64,000 bases of DNA from Frigoriglobus tundricola (GCF_013128195.2 NZ_CP053452.2:8618001-8682000), one strand, 5' to 3'. Positions 34,397 to 43,859 are shown, counted from the first letter of the stretch. Numbers and translations: made by a program. The notes: generated from the letters alone by a model not told the origin.

Positions 34397-34885
34397 ATGA
34401 TACTCGTGCTCATGGGCGTGACCGGGACGGGAAAGACGACGATCGGCAAGCTTCTGGCCGGGAAGCTCGGCTGGACGTTTGTGGAGGGTGACGACTTCCA
34501 CCCGGCCGCGAACGTCGCGAAGATGCACGCGGGGGTTCCGCTCACCGATGCCGACCGCGCCCCGTGGCTGGCGGCGCTGCGTGAGCGGATCGACGCGGCG
34601 AGTGCGCAAGGCGAGAACGTGGTGTTGGCCTGCTCGGCGCTAAAGCACGCGTACCAGGAGTACCTGCGCCAACACGAACCGGACAACGTACGGTACGTCT
34701 ACCTGCACGCCGCCGAGGAACTGATCCGGGACCGGCTGGCGGCACGGAAGGGGCACTTCATGAACCCCGGCCTGCTGCACAGTCAGTTCGAAACGCTCGA
34801 ACCTCCGGACCACGCGATTCGGGTCGAGGTGGGCGGAACGCCCGAGGCCGTCACGAACCAGATCCTCCAGAAACTCCAGTTTTGA
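34397..34885 (+). CDS. gntK: Gluconokinase, 162 aa
   Basis: Phosphorylates gluconate to 6-phosphogluconate. Walker A GVTGTGKTTIG (residues 7-17), then FVEGDDFHPAANVAKMHAGV, which is the gluconate-binding signature, TDADRAPWLAALRERI, and VVLACSALKHAYQEYLR. Length 162 is normal for the GntK family. ATG at 34397. It follows a dead cytochrome gene and precedes the ABC exporter. Cytosolic. Confidence 0.9.
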   Translation: MILVLMGVTGTGKTTIGKLLAGKLGWTFVEGDDFHPAANVAKMHAGVPLTDADRAPWLAALRERIDAASAQGENVVLACSALKHAYQEYLRQHEPDNVRYVYLHAAEELIRDRLAARKGHFMNPGLLHSQFETLEPPDHAIRVEVGGTPEAVTNQILQKLQF

Positions 34886-34933
34886 AGGCTTCGACTCGCG
34901 GAGCCAGCGGACCACACCCCGGAGGCCACCGCT

Positions 34934-35089
34934 TCAAGTGCCGGGCCAAGTGTCGCACGCGTCGCACCGGCGCACCCACACGGCGCCGAAGACGGTGTCG
35001 AGGTCGGTCGGCCGCACGTACGCGTTGATCGCGCCGGTCCGCACGCGGGTCAGAAATTCGTGCCGTGTGCGGGTACGAACGGGCACCAC
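34934..35089 (-). CDS. Possible small CxxC protein, 50 aa
   Basis: Short frame on the minus strand from a GTG at 35089. The C-terminal half (TGAINAYVRPTDLDTVFGAV, then WVRRCDACDTWPGT) has protein-like composition and a CxxC, as in ribbon-type proteins. No ribosome site is evident, and the adjacent frames overlap the promoter of the ABC operon. It may be a remnant. Confidence 0.25.
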   Translation of the reverse strand: MVPVRTRTRHEFLTRVRTGAINAYVRPTDLDTVFGAVWVRRCDACDTWPGT

Positions 35090-35155
35090 GAACCGAGACC
35101 TGATAGGATGGGACGGAACCGATCTGTGCCTCTCCAATCAACTCACGGGAGCCGC

Positions 35156-35923
35156 ATGAGTCTGGCGATCGAAACGCGCCGACTGACCCGAGACTTCGGT
35201 GATTTTCGCGCCGTTGACGGAATCGATCTGCGGGTCGAGCGCGGCACCTTCTACGGCTTCCTCGGCCCGAACGGCGCCGGCAAGTCCACAACCATCAAGA
35301 TGCTCACCGGCCTGCTCGCGCCGAGCCGGGGCGAGGTGCGCGTCCTCGACCGCGACATGCTCGACCCCGCCCATGCGCTCGACGCCAAGCGCCGCATCGG
35401 CGTCATCGCCGAGAACATGTCGCTGTTCGACAACCTGACCGCCCGCGAGTACCTGACGTTCGTCGGGCGGATGTACCTCATGCCCCGCGACACGATCCGC
35501 GAGCGGTCCGCCGAACTGCTCGCCGTGCTCGGGCTCGCCGACGAGGAGCAGAAGCTCAGCATGGAGTACTCGCACGGGATGAAGAAGAAGCTCGCCCTGG
35601 CCGCGGCGCTCCTGCCCAACCCGGACCTGCTGTTCCTCGACGAGCCGTTCGAGGGCGTGGACGCGATCACCTCGCGGGTCATCCGCGACCTGCTGGCCGG
35701 GTTCGTGGCCCGCGGGTCCACGGTGTTCCTCACGTCGCACGTGCTGGAGATCGTCGAGCGGCTCTGCACGCACGTTGGGATCATCGCCGGGGGCAAACTA
35801 ATCGAACAGACGTCGCTGGAGGCGATTCGGCACGGCGACACGCTGGAAAACCGCTTCATCCAGTTGGCCGGCGCGGACGCCGTTGCGGCGCCGAAACTGG
35901 CCTGGCTGGAGGCCGCCCAGTGA
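35156..35923 (+). CDS. ABC-2 type exporter ATPase, 255 aa
   Basis: Walker A GPNGAGKSTT, Q-loop region replaced by GVIAENMSLFDNLTA, signature LSMEYSHGMKKKLALAAALL (LSxEYSHGM in place of the usual LSGGQ), Walker B DLLFLDEPFEGVD and the switch His in SHVLEIVERL. The protein energises efflux through the permease encoded next, which overlaps by four bases (GTGA). ATG at 35156 with GGGAG upstream. Substrate unknown. Confidence 0.9.
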   Translation: MSLAIETRRLTRDFGDFRAVDGIDLRVERGTFYGFLGPNGAGKSTTIKMLTGLLAPSRGEVRVLDRDMLDPAHALDAKRRIGVIAENMSLFDNLTAREYLTFVGRMYLMPRDTIRERSAELLAVLGLADEEQKLSMEYSHGMKKKLALAAALLPNPDLLFLDEPFEGVDAITSRVIRDLLAGFVARGSTVFLTSHVLEIVERLCTHVGIIAGGKLIEQTSLEAIRHGDTLENRFIQLAGADAVAAPKLAWLEAAQ

Positions 35924-37761
35924 ACCGCGAACACTTCCGCGCGTTTCTGTGGCTCCGCTGGCGGCTGCGGGTCAACGCGTTCCGCAAGGCGGGGCCGCTC
36001 AACCTCGCCCTGTTCGTGGCGTTCGTCGCGGTCGCGCTGGGCGCCGCGGTGGCCCTCCTCGTCATCGGGTTCGTGGTCGGGCTGCTGGTTCTGCCCGGCA
36101 CCGCGCCCGCGGTCCACTTGTTCATTTGGGACGGTGTGACCCTCGCCTTTCTGTTCTTCTGGATGATCGGCCTGCTGACCGAGCTCCAGCGGTCCGAAGC
36201 CCTCGCGCTCGACAAGGTGCTGCACCTGCCCGTGTCACCGTCCGGGGCGTTCGTCATCAACTATTTGAGTTCGCTGTTCAGTCTCAGCCTCCTGGCGTTC
36301 CTGTCGGCGACGGTCGGGCTGATCCTCGGGCAGGCGTGCGCAGGTTCGGTGCGCGTCCTGCTGCTCGTTCCGCTCTTGGTCGCGTTCGTATTGGCGGTGA
36401 CCGCGGTCACGTACCAGTTCCAGGGGTGGGTAGCGTCCCTCATGGCCAACCCCCGACGGCGGCGGGCCGTGGTCGCGGGCGTGACCGTTGGGTTCATTGT
36501 ACTGGTGCAGGTGCCGAACCTGGTCAACGTGGCACACTTGAGGAGCGCCCGGACCGTCCCCGACCCACCGACCGTGTTACAGGAGCCGGCCCCGACGGCC
36601 GGTGCTGGTAACATCGAGCAGGCGATCACGCCCGAAGAGTTCAACCGGCGGGCGAGCGCGAACCAGAAGGCGTTCGACGATCGCGTCGCCGCGGAGCGGC
36701 AGCACGCGATGGACCGGGCCGAACGGATCGCGCGGATCGGGAGCCTGGCGTTCCCACCCGGCTGGCTGGCGCTCGGCGCCCACGAACTCGCCGCCGGGGC
36801 CGCGTGGCCCGCGCTCCTCGGCACGCTCGGACTGGGTCTGGTGGCCGCCGTGAGCTTACGGGGTTCGTACCGGACAACGCTCCGGTTGTACACCGGCTCG
36901 TTTACCGGTCCGCGCGGCCGTCCCGCACCTGCTCCGGCCGCGCCGATCGACCCGAGTCGCGTCCGGTTGTTGGAGCGGCGGCTGCCGTGGGTGTCGGAAC
37001 AGGCGTCGGCCGTGGCTCTGGCCGCGTTCCGGTCGCTGACGCGGGCGCCCGAAGCAAAAATCAACCTGCTGGCGCCCCTCATCATGCCGATCGTGTTCGC
37101 CGGCGTGTACCTGTCCGCGGGTATGGAGGTGCCGTCGGCCGCTGTGCGCCCGGTTGTGGCCTTTGCCGCCGGGATGATGGTGATGGTCATGACCGGGATG
37201 CAGCTCACGGGTAACCAGTTCGGCTACGACCGGGCGGGGTTCCGGACCTACGTTCTGTCCCCGGTTCCGCGCCGCGAGATCCTCCTCGGCAAGAACCTCG
37301 CGGTCGCGCCGATCGGTCTCGGGGTGGGGCTCGTTTTGGCCCTCCTGCTGGGTACCGTTTATCCCATGCGGATCGACCACTATCCGGCGGTCGCGGCGCA
37401 GCTCGTGTCCGCGTTCATGCTGTTCTGCATGTTGGCGAACGCGCTCTCGATTATGGCCCCGATCCCGATGGCCTCCGGCTCGATGCAGCCCGCGCGGGTG
37501 AGTGTGGTCCCGGCCCTGCTCCAGATGGTGTTCTGCGCGGTCCTTCCGGTCGCCCTGGTCCCCGTCATGCTTCCCATCGGCGCCGAGTACCTTCTGGCCG
37601 AACAGGCGAACGTCCGCGGGTGGCCGGTCTCGCTCGCCCTGTCGCTGCTTGTGCTGGGCGGCACGCTGGCACTGTACCGGGGCGTGTTAACAATCGAGGG
37701 TCGGTGGCTGGCGGACCGGGAGCGCGCGGTTCTGGAAGTCGTGACCCGTGCGGGCGAATAG
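35920..37761 (+). CDS. ABC-2 type exporter permease, 613 aa
   Basis: GTG start overlapping the ATPase stop (GTGA), so coupled. Many hydrophobic spans: four or five in the first 200 residues (VAVALGAAVALLVIGFVVGL, LLVPLLVAFVLAVTAVTYQF) and a second set after about 390 (LGVGLVLALLLGTVYPMRID, VVPALLQMVFCAVLPVALVP). A central soluble loop (about 215-265) is helical and charged. Long permeases of this class are typical of ABC exporters with a fused or duplicated domain. Partner of 35156-35923. Confidence 0.85.
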   Translation: MNREHFRAFLWLRWRLRVNAFRKAGPLNLALFVAFVAVALGAAVALLVIGFVVGLLVLPGTAPAVHLFIWDGVTLAFLFFWMIGLLTELQRSEALALDKVLHLPVSPSGAFVINYLSSLFSLSLLAFLSATVGLILGQACAGSVRVLLLVPLLVAFVLAVTAVTYQFQGWVASLMANPRRRRAVVAGVTVGFIVLVQVPNLVNVAHLRSARTVPDPPTVLQEPAPTAGAGNIEQAITPEEFNRRASANQKAFDDRVAAERQHAMDRAERIARIGSLAFPPGWLALGAHELAAGAAWPALLGTLGLGLVAAVSLRGSYRTTLRLYTGSFTGPRGRPAPAPAAPIDPSRVRLLERRLPWVSEQASAVALAAFRSLTRAPEAKINLLAPLIMPIVFAGVYLSAGMEVPSAAVRPVVAFAAGMMVMVMTGMQLTGNQFGYDRAGFRTYVLSPVPRREILLGKNLAVAPIGLGVGLVLALLLGTVYPMRIDHYPAVAAQLVSAFMLFCMLANALSIMAPIPMASGSMQPARVSVVPALLQMVFCAVLPVALVPVMLPIGAEYLLAEQANVRGWPVSLALSLLVLGGTLALYRGVLTIEGRWLADRERAVLEVVTRAGE

Positions 37762-37781
37762 TTCCGATGTGAGGGGCAACG

Positions 37782-38243
37782 GTGTCTGACATTCCGCTCT
37801 CGAACGCCGCAGCCGATCCACACGATCTCGCGCGCTTCGTTTCGGCCCAGGTGGGCGACTACGAACGGGCGGTCTCGGAGATCCGGAGCGGGCGGAAGAG
37901 GTCGCACTGGATGTGGTACATCTTTCCGCAGTACGACGGATTGGGTTTCAGCGACATGTCCCGGCGGTACGCCATCAAGAGCGTGGCCGAAGCCGAAGCG
38001 TACCTCCGGCACCCGGTCCTCGGGCCGCGGTTGGTCGCGTGTGTCAAAGCGGCCCTTCAGATCGAAGGGCGGTCGGCGCTCGAGATCTTCGGTTCGCCCG
38101 ACGACCTGAAACTCAAATCGTGCGCGACCTTGTTCGCGCAGGTCACCCCGCCGGGGTCGGTGTTCGATCAGCTCCTCGCCAAATACTTCCAGGGCACGCG
38201 CGACGACAAGACGCTGCGGCTTCTCCGCACGACCGCGCCGTGA
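37782..38243 (+). CDS. DUF1810 family protein, 153 aa
   Basis: GTG start with GAGGGG upstream. Hallmarks of DUF1810: RSGRKRSHWMWYIFPQYDGL, followed by SRRYAIKSVAEAEAYLRHPV and GSPDDLKLKSCATLFAQ. About 140-160 aa in the family, so complete. Cytosolic; function unknown. Confidence 0.9.
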   Translation: MSDIPLSNAAADPHDLARFVSAQVGDYERAVSEIRSGRKRSHWMWYIFPQYDGLGFSDMSRRYAIKSVAEAEAYLRHPVLGPRLVACVKAALQIEGRSALEIFGSPDDLKLKSCATLFAQVTPPGSVFDQLLAKYFQGTRDDKTLRLLRTTAP

Positions 38244-38610
38244 GAGTCGTCGGCGGACCGAGCGCCGATCCAGGAAATGCTCGTCTCCCCTTATAGGCGG
38301 GTTCGTATTTCCTGCCTGCTAATCTACCTACTCGTCAGCTCGATACGCTCCGGTTGCGGCATGCTGCACGGCAGAATACCCGATTGCTGCCCCAGCGATC
38401 AGCCGGTTGTTGCCACGATACTGGACGGCGAGTGTTGCACACGCGGTTTTGCAGGTCGAGTTCCAAACCCCGAGTGACGTTTTTTTCTGGGCGAGTCCGG
38501 CCCCCGTGGACTGCTCGCTGGACACCAGCATTGTGCCCTAGCGTGGCCCGAACAGCACGGAATTCGTCCTTTCTTGCAAGATATTGGCCGGGTCGTGACA
38601 TGATCCGGGT
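38244..38610. other. Intergenic stretch upstream of the second sigma factor
   Basis: No gene seen. T-rich tract at about 38479-38487 after a GC-rich part. Presumed promoter of the ECF gene at 38611; no -35/-10 pair I can place with confidence. Confidence 0.4.
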
Positions 38611-40026
38611 ATGAGCCGTCTCACGCACCTGTTCCACCGCCGTCTGTCGGCCCGCGACGAGCGGGCCGACGGGCACCTGCTGACCGCGTTCCTGGACGAA
38701 CAGGACGAACGGGCCTTCGCCGAACTGCTCCGCCGGCACGGCCCGCTGGTCTGGGGCGTGTGCCGGCGGTTCTTGGTCGAACCGGCCGACGCCGAGGACG
38801 CATTCCAAGCCACGTTCCTGGTTCTCGTCCGCCGGGCGGATCGGTTGACGGGGGCAATCACCGTCGGCCCCTGGTTGTTCAAAGTCGCGGGCTGGACGGC
38901 CCGCGCGCTCCGGCGGAAAGACGCCCGCCGTCGCGCTCGACGGGAACCTCTCCCACTGGCCGTTCCGGACCGGGGGGCCGGTCCGGAGGCGTTCGACCAG
39001 TCGGCCGATCTGGAGGCGGCCCTCCTCCGGTTGCCGGAGAAGTACCGCGTCCCGATCGTCCTCTGCTATCTACAAGGCTGGTCGCAGCGGGACGCGGCGG
39101 CGCACCTGGGGTGCCCGGAGGGGACGCTGGCCGCGCGACTCTCCCGCGGGTTGGCAAAATTGCGTACCCGGGGCGACGGGCAGAACCCGGTGCCGGCCCT
39201 CGCGCTCCTTGCCGTCGCCGTTCCCGACGCTTTGATCGCCCGGACCACCCGTGTCGCCCTGGCGGTGCGGGCGGCGTCACTCTCGATCGCCGCAGTCTCC
39301 CCGACCGCGGCCGACCTCGCACACGGAGTCCTCCGCATGATGTGGGTGAGAACGCTGGCCTCAGGCGGCCTGGCCGCGGTGATCGTCTTAGCTCTCGGTG
39401 TCGGCCTCTGGGCCGGGACTCGCCCGGCCACTGACACACCGGTCGAAACGCGCCTGCCCCCGCCGGGGGCCGGGACTCCGCAACTCCCGGCCGGCGGAAT
39501 CGAACCGCCGTTGCCCCCGCAGCCGGTGCCTCCGCCGGGGGTGGTGACTCCGCCTCCCGCGTCCTACGGATTCGAACCGCTGACGCCGCTCGTGCAAGAT
39601 CGGAAAGAAGTTCCTCCGGCCCTCAAGGCCCTGGCCGACCGTCTGAAGGGGGTGCTCAAAACCGACTGCCCGGATGCGACCGTGGACATCGACGGGAACG
39701 AGCTGACGATCCGCTATCGGGTCCGGAAGTACGTCGTCCACGGTTCGCTCAAGAACGGCGAGTTCACCGAGCAAACCTTCGAAAAGGAAGGCCCGCGGGT
39801 CAAGGGGTTCCGGCTTCAGGTGAGCTTCCACCGGGAGAAGCAGCTCAGCGCGCTCGTCATACCGCAGACCCTCGCGGAGCCGTACTGGCTGGTGTACGTC
39901 AACCAGTACCCGGTGGGGTCCGGGGCGGATGCCGGGTACGTCTGGGTGAACCTGTGGTACAACAGGCAGGTTTCAGCGGAGTTGCTCAACAAAATTAAGG
40001 AGTGTCTGGGCGCTCAGGAGAGGTGA
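38611..40026 (+). CDS. Membrane-tethered ECF sigma factor, 471 aa
   Basis: ATG at 38611. Sigma region 2 (FAELLRRHGPLVWGVCRRFL, EPADAEDAFQATFLVLVRRA) and region 4 (YLQGWSQRDAAAHLGCPEGT) occupy residues 1-185. A membrane span follows at about 252-270 (GLAAVIVLALGVGLWAGT), then a Pro-rich linker and a C-terminal soluble domain of about 150 residues (LKALADRLKGVLKTDCPDAT to end). ECF proteins with C-terminal extensions are a planctomycete hallmark; this tail differs from the thioredoxin one at 18188. Possible role: sensing through the extracytoplasmic domain. Confidence 0.85.
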   Translation: MSRLTHLFHRRLSARDERADGHLLTAFLDEQDERAFAELLRRHGPLVWGVCRRFLVEPADAEDAFQATFLVLVRRADRLTGAITVGPWLFKVAGWTARALRRKDARRRARREPLPLAVPDRGAGPEAFDQSADLEAALLRLPEKYRVPIVLCYLQGWSQRDAAAHLGCPEGTLAARLSRGLAKLRTRGDGQNPVPALALLAVAVPDALIARTTRVALAVRAASLSIAAVSPTAADLAHGVLRMMWVRTLASGGLAAVIVLALGVGLWAGTRPATDTPVETRLPPPGAGTPQLPAGGIEPPLPPQPVPPPGVVTPPPASYGFEPLTPLVQDRKEVPPALKALADRLKGVLKTDCPDATVDIDGNELTIRYRVRKYVVHGSLKNGEFTEQTFEKEGPRVKGFRLQVSFHREKQLSALVIPQTLAEPYWLVYVNQYPVGSGADAGYVWVNLWYNRQVSAELLNKIKECLGAQER

Positions 40027-40312
40027 CGAACGACCCGAGTTACGCGATCGAGACGGTATTCACGTCCCGGTTGACCAAACCCGCGGTGGTGCGGTGCGGG
40101 ATCTCGAGACCGGACCCAAACAGAGGAACGACGAGGAGTACACGAAGGAGGTCAAGAGCGGAAGGGGCGATCAGCAGCCCGTTAGTTCCGGTTGTGTTCC
40201 TGGTCGGCGGCCCTCGCGTCTTGCTCTCGGTTTTCTTTCTGACCCGTTGTGCGGAACTTCGTGTCTTATGGTAAATCCTCGGTGCAGCGCGCCCTCTCGG
40301 GTCTGAAGCGAA

Positions 40313-40457
40313 AAGAGGAACCGGATTCCCCACAGAGACACAGAGAGCACAAAGAGAAGAGCAAGTCCTAAGCCGAAAATGCCGTTGAAAGAGAACGCTA
40401 TTAGCCTCGGCTACTCATTGTACTCTCTGTGTCTCTGTGGTGAATCCAGTTCCTCTT
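40313..40457. repeat. Inverted repeat with CACAGAGACACAGAG motif
   Basis: Arms 40313-40347 and 40423-40457 are reverse complements with two mismatches in 35 positions (core CACAGAGACACAGAG). The gap of 75 bp contains no gene. This motif is a dispersed intergenic repeat in many environmental bacteria. It lies between convergent genes ending at 40026 and 40513, in a gene-free stretch from 40027 to 40512. Confidence 0.8.
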
Positions 40458-40512
40458 TCCAATTCCGAGGCGAGCTGGACCGTTTACACCCAATTGAATA
40501 CGCCGTGGTGAA

Positions 40513-41853
40513 TCACTCGATCCGAATCACGCGGCGGATATCGATGCTCGACTTGGCCTTCTCGGCATCGGCCGTTTCGGTGAGGAGCTTCCGCACCGCC
40601 TCCAAGCCTTTCACCACGCGGCCGAACGGGACCACGTCCCCCGCAGTTTCGGGCGGTGTACCCACGAAAATCACGAATCCGCCGGGAGCCGGGCCGCCGC
40701 GGACCAGTGCGATCGTACCGTCTACGGGTCGGTTTTTCGTGACCGGGGCGTCTTCGAGTTTCAACCGCTCGGCGCGTTTCAGCCAGGCCGGATTTGGTGC
40801 CGCACTCACGTATCCGATCACGGGATCCTTGGCGTTGCGGACGGCCTTATCGAACCGGCCGCTGTGGTAGCCCCCGTCCAGAGCGATCTTGAGAAAGAGG
40901 GCCGTTGCCTCCGGCGCCCCCTTCGCATCGAGTTCGACGTCGAAATCACCCGCCGGGGTTTGGATCGTCGCACGCGGATTGGCACCGAGCGGGGCCGCCC
41001 GCCACTCGAACCGGGGTAGTTTCTTCGCGTCGTATCCGGCGAGGTGGCGCCGGTCTTCCGGCTTGCGTTCGGCGGGGCGCTTGTACCGCCATTCGCCGTC
41101 GCCGAACACCTCCTGGCAGAGTTTCGCGAGCGCGGGGTCGTAGTCCTTGAGCTTCACGCGGGTGCGGACCTCGTTGTGCAGGGCGTCCGGCGGGGCGTTG
41201 TCGTCGAACCAGGACTGTACGCCTTCCGCCCAGTACTCGGAATGGTTCGTTGCGGCGTAGGTGTTTTTCCAGAGTTTGCGTTCGATCGCCGCCTCATAGG
41301 CGGCCCGGAGGCGCTTGTCGAAGGTCGGGTCGGTGGTACTCAGGCCCGTGCCGTGGATGGCGTGAGCGAACTCGTGGACGAATATGTTTTCGTTCGGATA
41401 GGGGTCGCCGGGGAAACCGAGCAGGTTCTCCTCGCCGCAACTAACGACCGGGTTGGTGAGCGTCGCCCCCAACCCGCGCGCCCGCCGGTCCCAGTACAGT
41501 TTCGGCTTCAGTCGGCCGTGTTCGGGCAGGTCGGTCGTGTACTCGCTCGCGGCCATCACGCCGACGCGGACCCGGTTGTCCCGCATCGCTTTGAGCAGAT
41601 CCTTCCGCCCGTCGAGCATCCGACCGACGATCCACGCGGCTTCGGCGAGCGCGTTGTCGGACACCTTGGCGGAGCCGACGACGAGGACCCCCGCGTCCAC
41701 CTGCTTCTGGTAGAACGCGTCGAGCTTCCACTCGTCACGCAGCCGGTCCGAGATCGGTCCCGGTTCGGCGGCGCCACCGACCGGCGCCGCGAAGAACATG
41801 AGGCCCAGAGCGACCAGCGGGGGCGCGCCCCGCGGTCCGGTTCGGTATAGCAT
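40513..41853 (-). CDS. Exported metallopeptidase fused to cyclophilin-type domain, 446 aa
   Basis: Signal peptide MLYRTGPRGAPPLVALGLMF. Residues 35-250 contain FVHEFAHAIHG (HEFAH at 160-164) with a further Glu in NHSEYWAEGVQ at about 206-210, as in gluzincin-type zinc peptidases. Residues about 294-446 read as a cyclophilin-type peptidyl-prolyl isomerase, somewhat divergent (ATIQTPAGDFDVELDAKGAP, GGYHSGRFDKAVRN, GFVIFVGTPPETAGDVVPFG, VVKGLEAVRKLL). Start ATG 41853 is inferred; GTG 41871 is also possible. The combination would cut and refold substrates in the envelope (inference). Confidence 0.7.
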   Translation of the reverse strand: MLYRTGPRGAPPLVALGLMFFAAPVGGAAEPGPISDRLRDEWKLDAFYQKQVDAGVLVVGSAKVSDNALAEAAWIVGRMLDGRKDLLKAMRDNRVRVGVMAASEYTTDLPEHGRLKPKLYWDRRARGLGATLTNPVVSCGEENLLGFPGDPYPNENIFVHEFAHAIHGTGLSTTDPTFDKRLRAAYEAAIERKLWKNTYAATNHSEYWAEGVQSWFDDNAPPDALHNEVRTRVKLKDYDPALAKLCQEVFGDGEWRYKRPAERKPEDRRHLAGYDAKKLPRFEWRAAPLGANPRATIQTPAGDFDVELDAKGAPEATALFLKIALDGGYHSGRFDKAVRNAKDPVIGYVSAAPNPAWLKRAERLKLEDAPVTKNRPVDGTIALVRGGPAPGGFVIFVGTPPETAGDVVPFGRVVKGLEAVRKLLTETADAEKAKSSIDIRRVIRIE

Positions 41854-42002
41854 CGCGGGAACTCGCGTCACGAGAAAAGCGGACCGGAGTACAGGGTACC
41901 ACTCCCGGGGGTGTGTACCAACTCCGAGCTTTTTTCTACGGTCCGCGGGCGCCCGGCGGGCCGCATCTCTCTGTCGAGTTCGGTTCCCGATCGGCGCGTC
42001 GG

Positions 42003-43859
42003 TCAGGCGATGTATACGCCGTTCACCGTGGTGGCCCCGAGCGGGTAGGAGTATGCCGAGCCGGCTCCGCCGGCCTGGGCCTGAGCGAAGGTGAATAGGC
42101 GGACGAGCGAGTTGGACGGGTCGCCGCTGCCGACGATCAGTTGATCGACGCCGGAGCCGTAGACGTCGGCGGTGGCGACGCGGGCGCCGCTGTTTCCCGG
42201 TGCGGCGACAAACAGGGCCGCGAGCGGGAGCTGGCTGGCCGGGGTGTTGGGGTTCTGGGAGAGCACCTTACCGGACCAGATCGCGACCACGCCCGGGCCG
42301 CCCGTCTCGAACGACACGATCAGGTCGTCGTACCCGTTGTTTTCCAGGTTGCCGACCGCGACGTTGAGCCCGACGGCGCTGCCGGGCGCCGGGAAGAACA
42401 CGGGGAACAGCTCGCTCGCGACCCCATGAGCCAGCGCGGCCCCACTGTACGTGGCGATGGCCCCGACCTGGGACGCGGTGCTGACCACCACGTCGGCGTA
42501 CCCGTCGCCGTTCAGGTCGCCCGCCGCCACCCGGATGCCGCCGCTGAACCACGGCGCATCAAACGCCATGAAGCTCGTTTGGAGCTGGAGCCCGCCGTTG
42601 GCCACCTGGTAGATCAGCACGATCGGCGGGGCGTTCTCGCCGGCGACGACGAGCTGGTCGCGACCGTTGTGGTCGATGTCGCCCGCGGCCAGGTACAGCC
42701 CGCCGCTGTAGTTCCCGAACAGGGCCGTCGGGGGCACCAGGTACCCGCCGGTGCGACCGTCGATGACCTCGATCACCGAGGTGGTACCGGCCCCGGTGGT
42801 GAACGCGTAGTCGGTCACCCCGTCGCCGGTGAAGTCCCCGGCGGTCATCCGGATCTCGCCCGTGTAACCGGGGAACGGGGTGAACGCTTGGCCGTTCTGG
42901 TACAGCGCCCCGTTGACCACGGAGAACAGGGTCACGGTGCCGTTCGTGCTCCCGCTGAGCGCGACCGTCGGGGGCGGGAGGGCCGGTGTTGATGCGGTGC
43001 TGGCGGCCGAAGAAGTGGAGGCGGGGGACGAACTCGTACCCGAGTTCCACCCCAGATCGGTCAGGGCGGCGGCGTCGAGTGCGGTCCAGTTCACGCGCTG
43101 GCCGGGTGCGATCGCCGGGTCCATTGACGCCTGCGCGCCGTTCACCGTCACACCGGAGGCCCACCCGCTGTACGTCGACGTTTCGGGCACCGGTCCGCCG
43201 TACACGGCTTCGGCGCTGGTGCCGTGGAACGAGCCGCCCGACGAGAGGGAGAACCACTGGTTCGAGGTTCCGATACCCAGCACGCGCCCGAGTTCGTGCA
43301 GCGCCACAGAGTAGAAGTCGTACTGCGTCGATCCCAGCCCGCTCGTCGTCTGACCGAAGTACCAGTTCTGGTTTTTGTCGAACTCGATGTCCCCGCCCCA
43401 GGTCGAGAACCCGCTCGAGCCGCGCGTCTGGGTCGTGTTCACCCAGTCCGAAGTGCCGGCGGCGCTCATGCCGCCCGACGTCCCGAACCCGATCTTGCCC
43501 CCGGTCAGGGTGCCGGCACCGACGTACACCACGAGCGTGTTGGCAGCAACGTTCAGGTTCGCGACGGAGACCGAGTTCCCGGTGGACGGGTTGTTGAAGG
43601 TGGCGGACCAGGTGTTTCCGCCGCTCGGGGTGATGGCCGAGAGATTGGCGCTGAGGGAGTTGCCCAGTTGGGTCGCCGCCTGCTGCATGACCGCTTGGGC
43701 GGCCGGGTTGTTGGTGAAAAACCCGCTGGTGTCGTAGGAGTAATCGATCTGGATGGTAATAGCTGGTAGTTCCCGCGCCTCGAGGGTCTCGAACCGCAGT
43801 TCGGGCCGTTGAGCTTTCGAGACGGCCGTGCGGCGAGCGCGGGTCAACCAGTTCAACAT
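42003..43859 (-). CDS. Surface protein with matrixin-like domain and FG-GAP repeats, 618 aa
   Basis: The start MLNWLTRARRTAVSKAQRPE leads to LRFETLEARELPA, a LEPR-XLL-like motif found at N-termini of giant planctomycete surface proteins. Residues 35-290 resemble a metallopeptidase (matrixin) fold with SVALHELGRVLGIG at 185-198, but the second zinc His is Arg192 (HELGR instead of HELGH) and no third His follows, so it is probably inactive. Residues 300-618 hold FG-GAP/VCBS units (MTAGDFTGDGVTDYAF, AAGDIDHNGRDQLVVAGE, AAGDLNGDGYADVVVS). ATG at 43859 with AGGTGA upstream. Confidence 0.8.
   Translation of the reverse strand: MLNWLTRARRTAVSKAQRPELRFETLEARELPAITIQIDYSYDTSGFFTNNPAAQAVMQQAATQLGNSLSANLSAITPSGGNTWSATFNNPSTGNSVSVANLNVAANTLVVYVGAGTLTGGKIGFGTSGGMSAAGTSDWVNTTQTRGSSGFSTWGGDIEFDKNQNWYFGQTTSGLGSTQYDFYSVALHELGRVLGIGTSNQWFSLSSGGSFHGTSAEAVYGGPVPETSTYSGWASGVTVNGAQASMDPAIAPGQRVNWTALDAAALTDLGWNSGTSSSPASTSSAASTASTPALPPPTVALSGSTNGTVTLFSVVNGALYQNGQAFTPFPGYTGEIRMTAGDFTGDGVTDYAFTTGAGTTSVIEVIDGRTGGYLVPPTALFGNYSGGLYLAAGDIDHNGRDQLVVAGENAPPIVLIYQVANGGLQLQTSFMAFDAPWFSGGIRVAAGDLNGDGYADVVVSTASQVGAIATYSGAALAHGVASELFPVFFPAPGSAVGLNVAVGNLENNGYDDLIVSFETGGPGVVAIWSGKVLSQNPNTPASQLPLAALFVAAPGNSGARVATADVYGSGVDQLIVGSGDPSNSLVRLFTFAQAQAGGAGSAYSYPLGATTVNGVYIA

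Noticed and set aside
42141-42992. Plus-strand ORF (283 aa) opposite the FG-GAP protein
   Set aside because: Shadow; no signal peptide or motif, and the minus frame has repeats in register.
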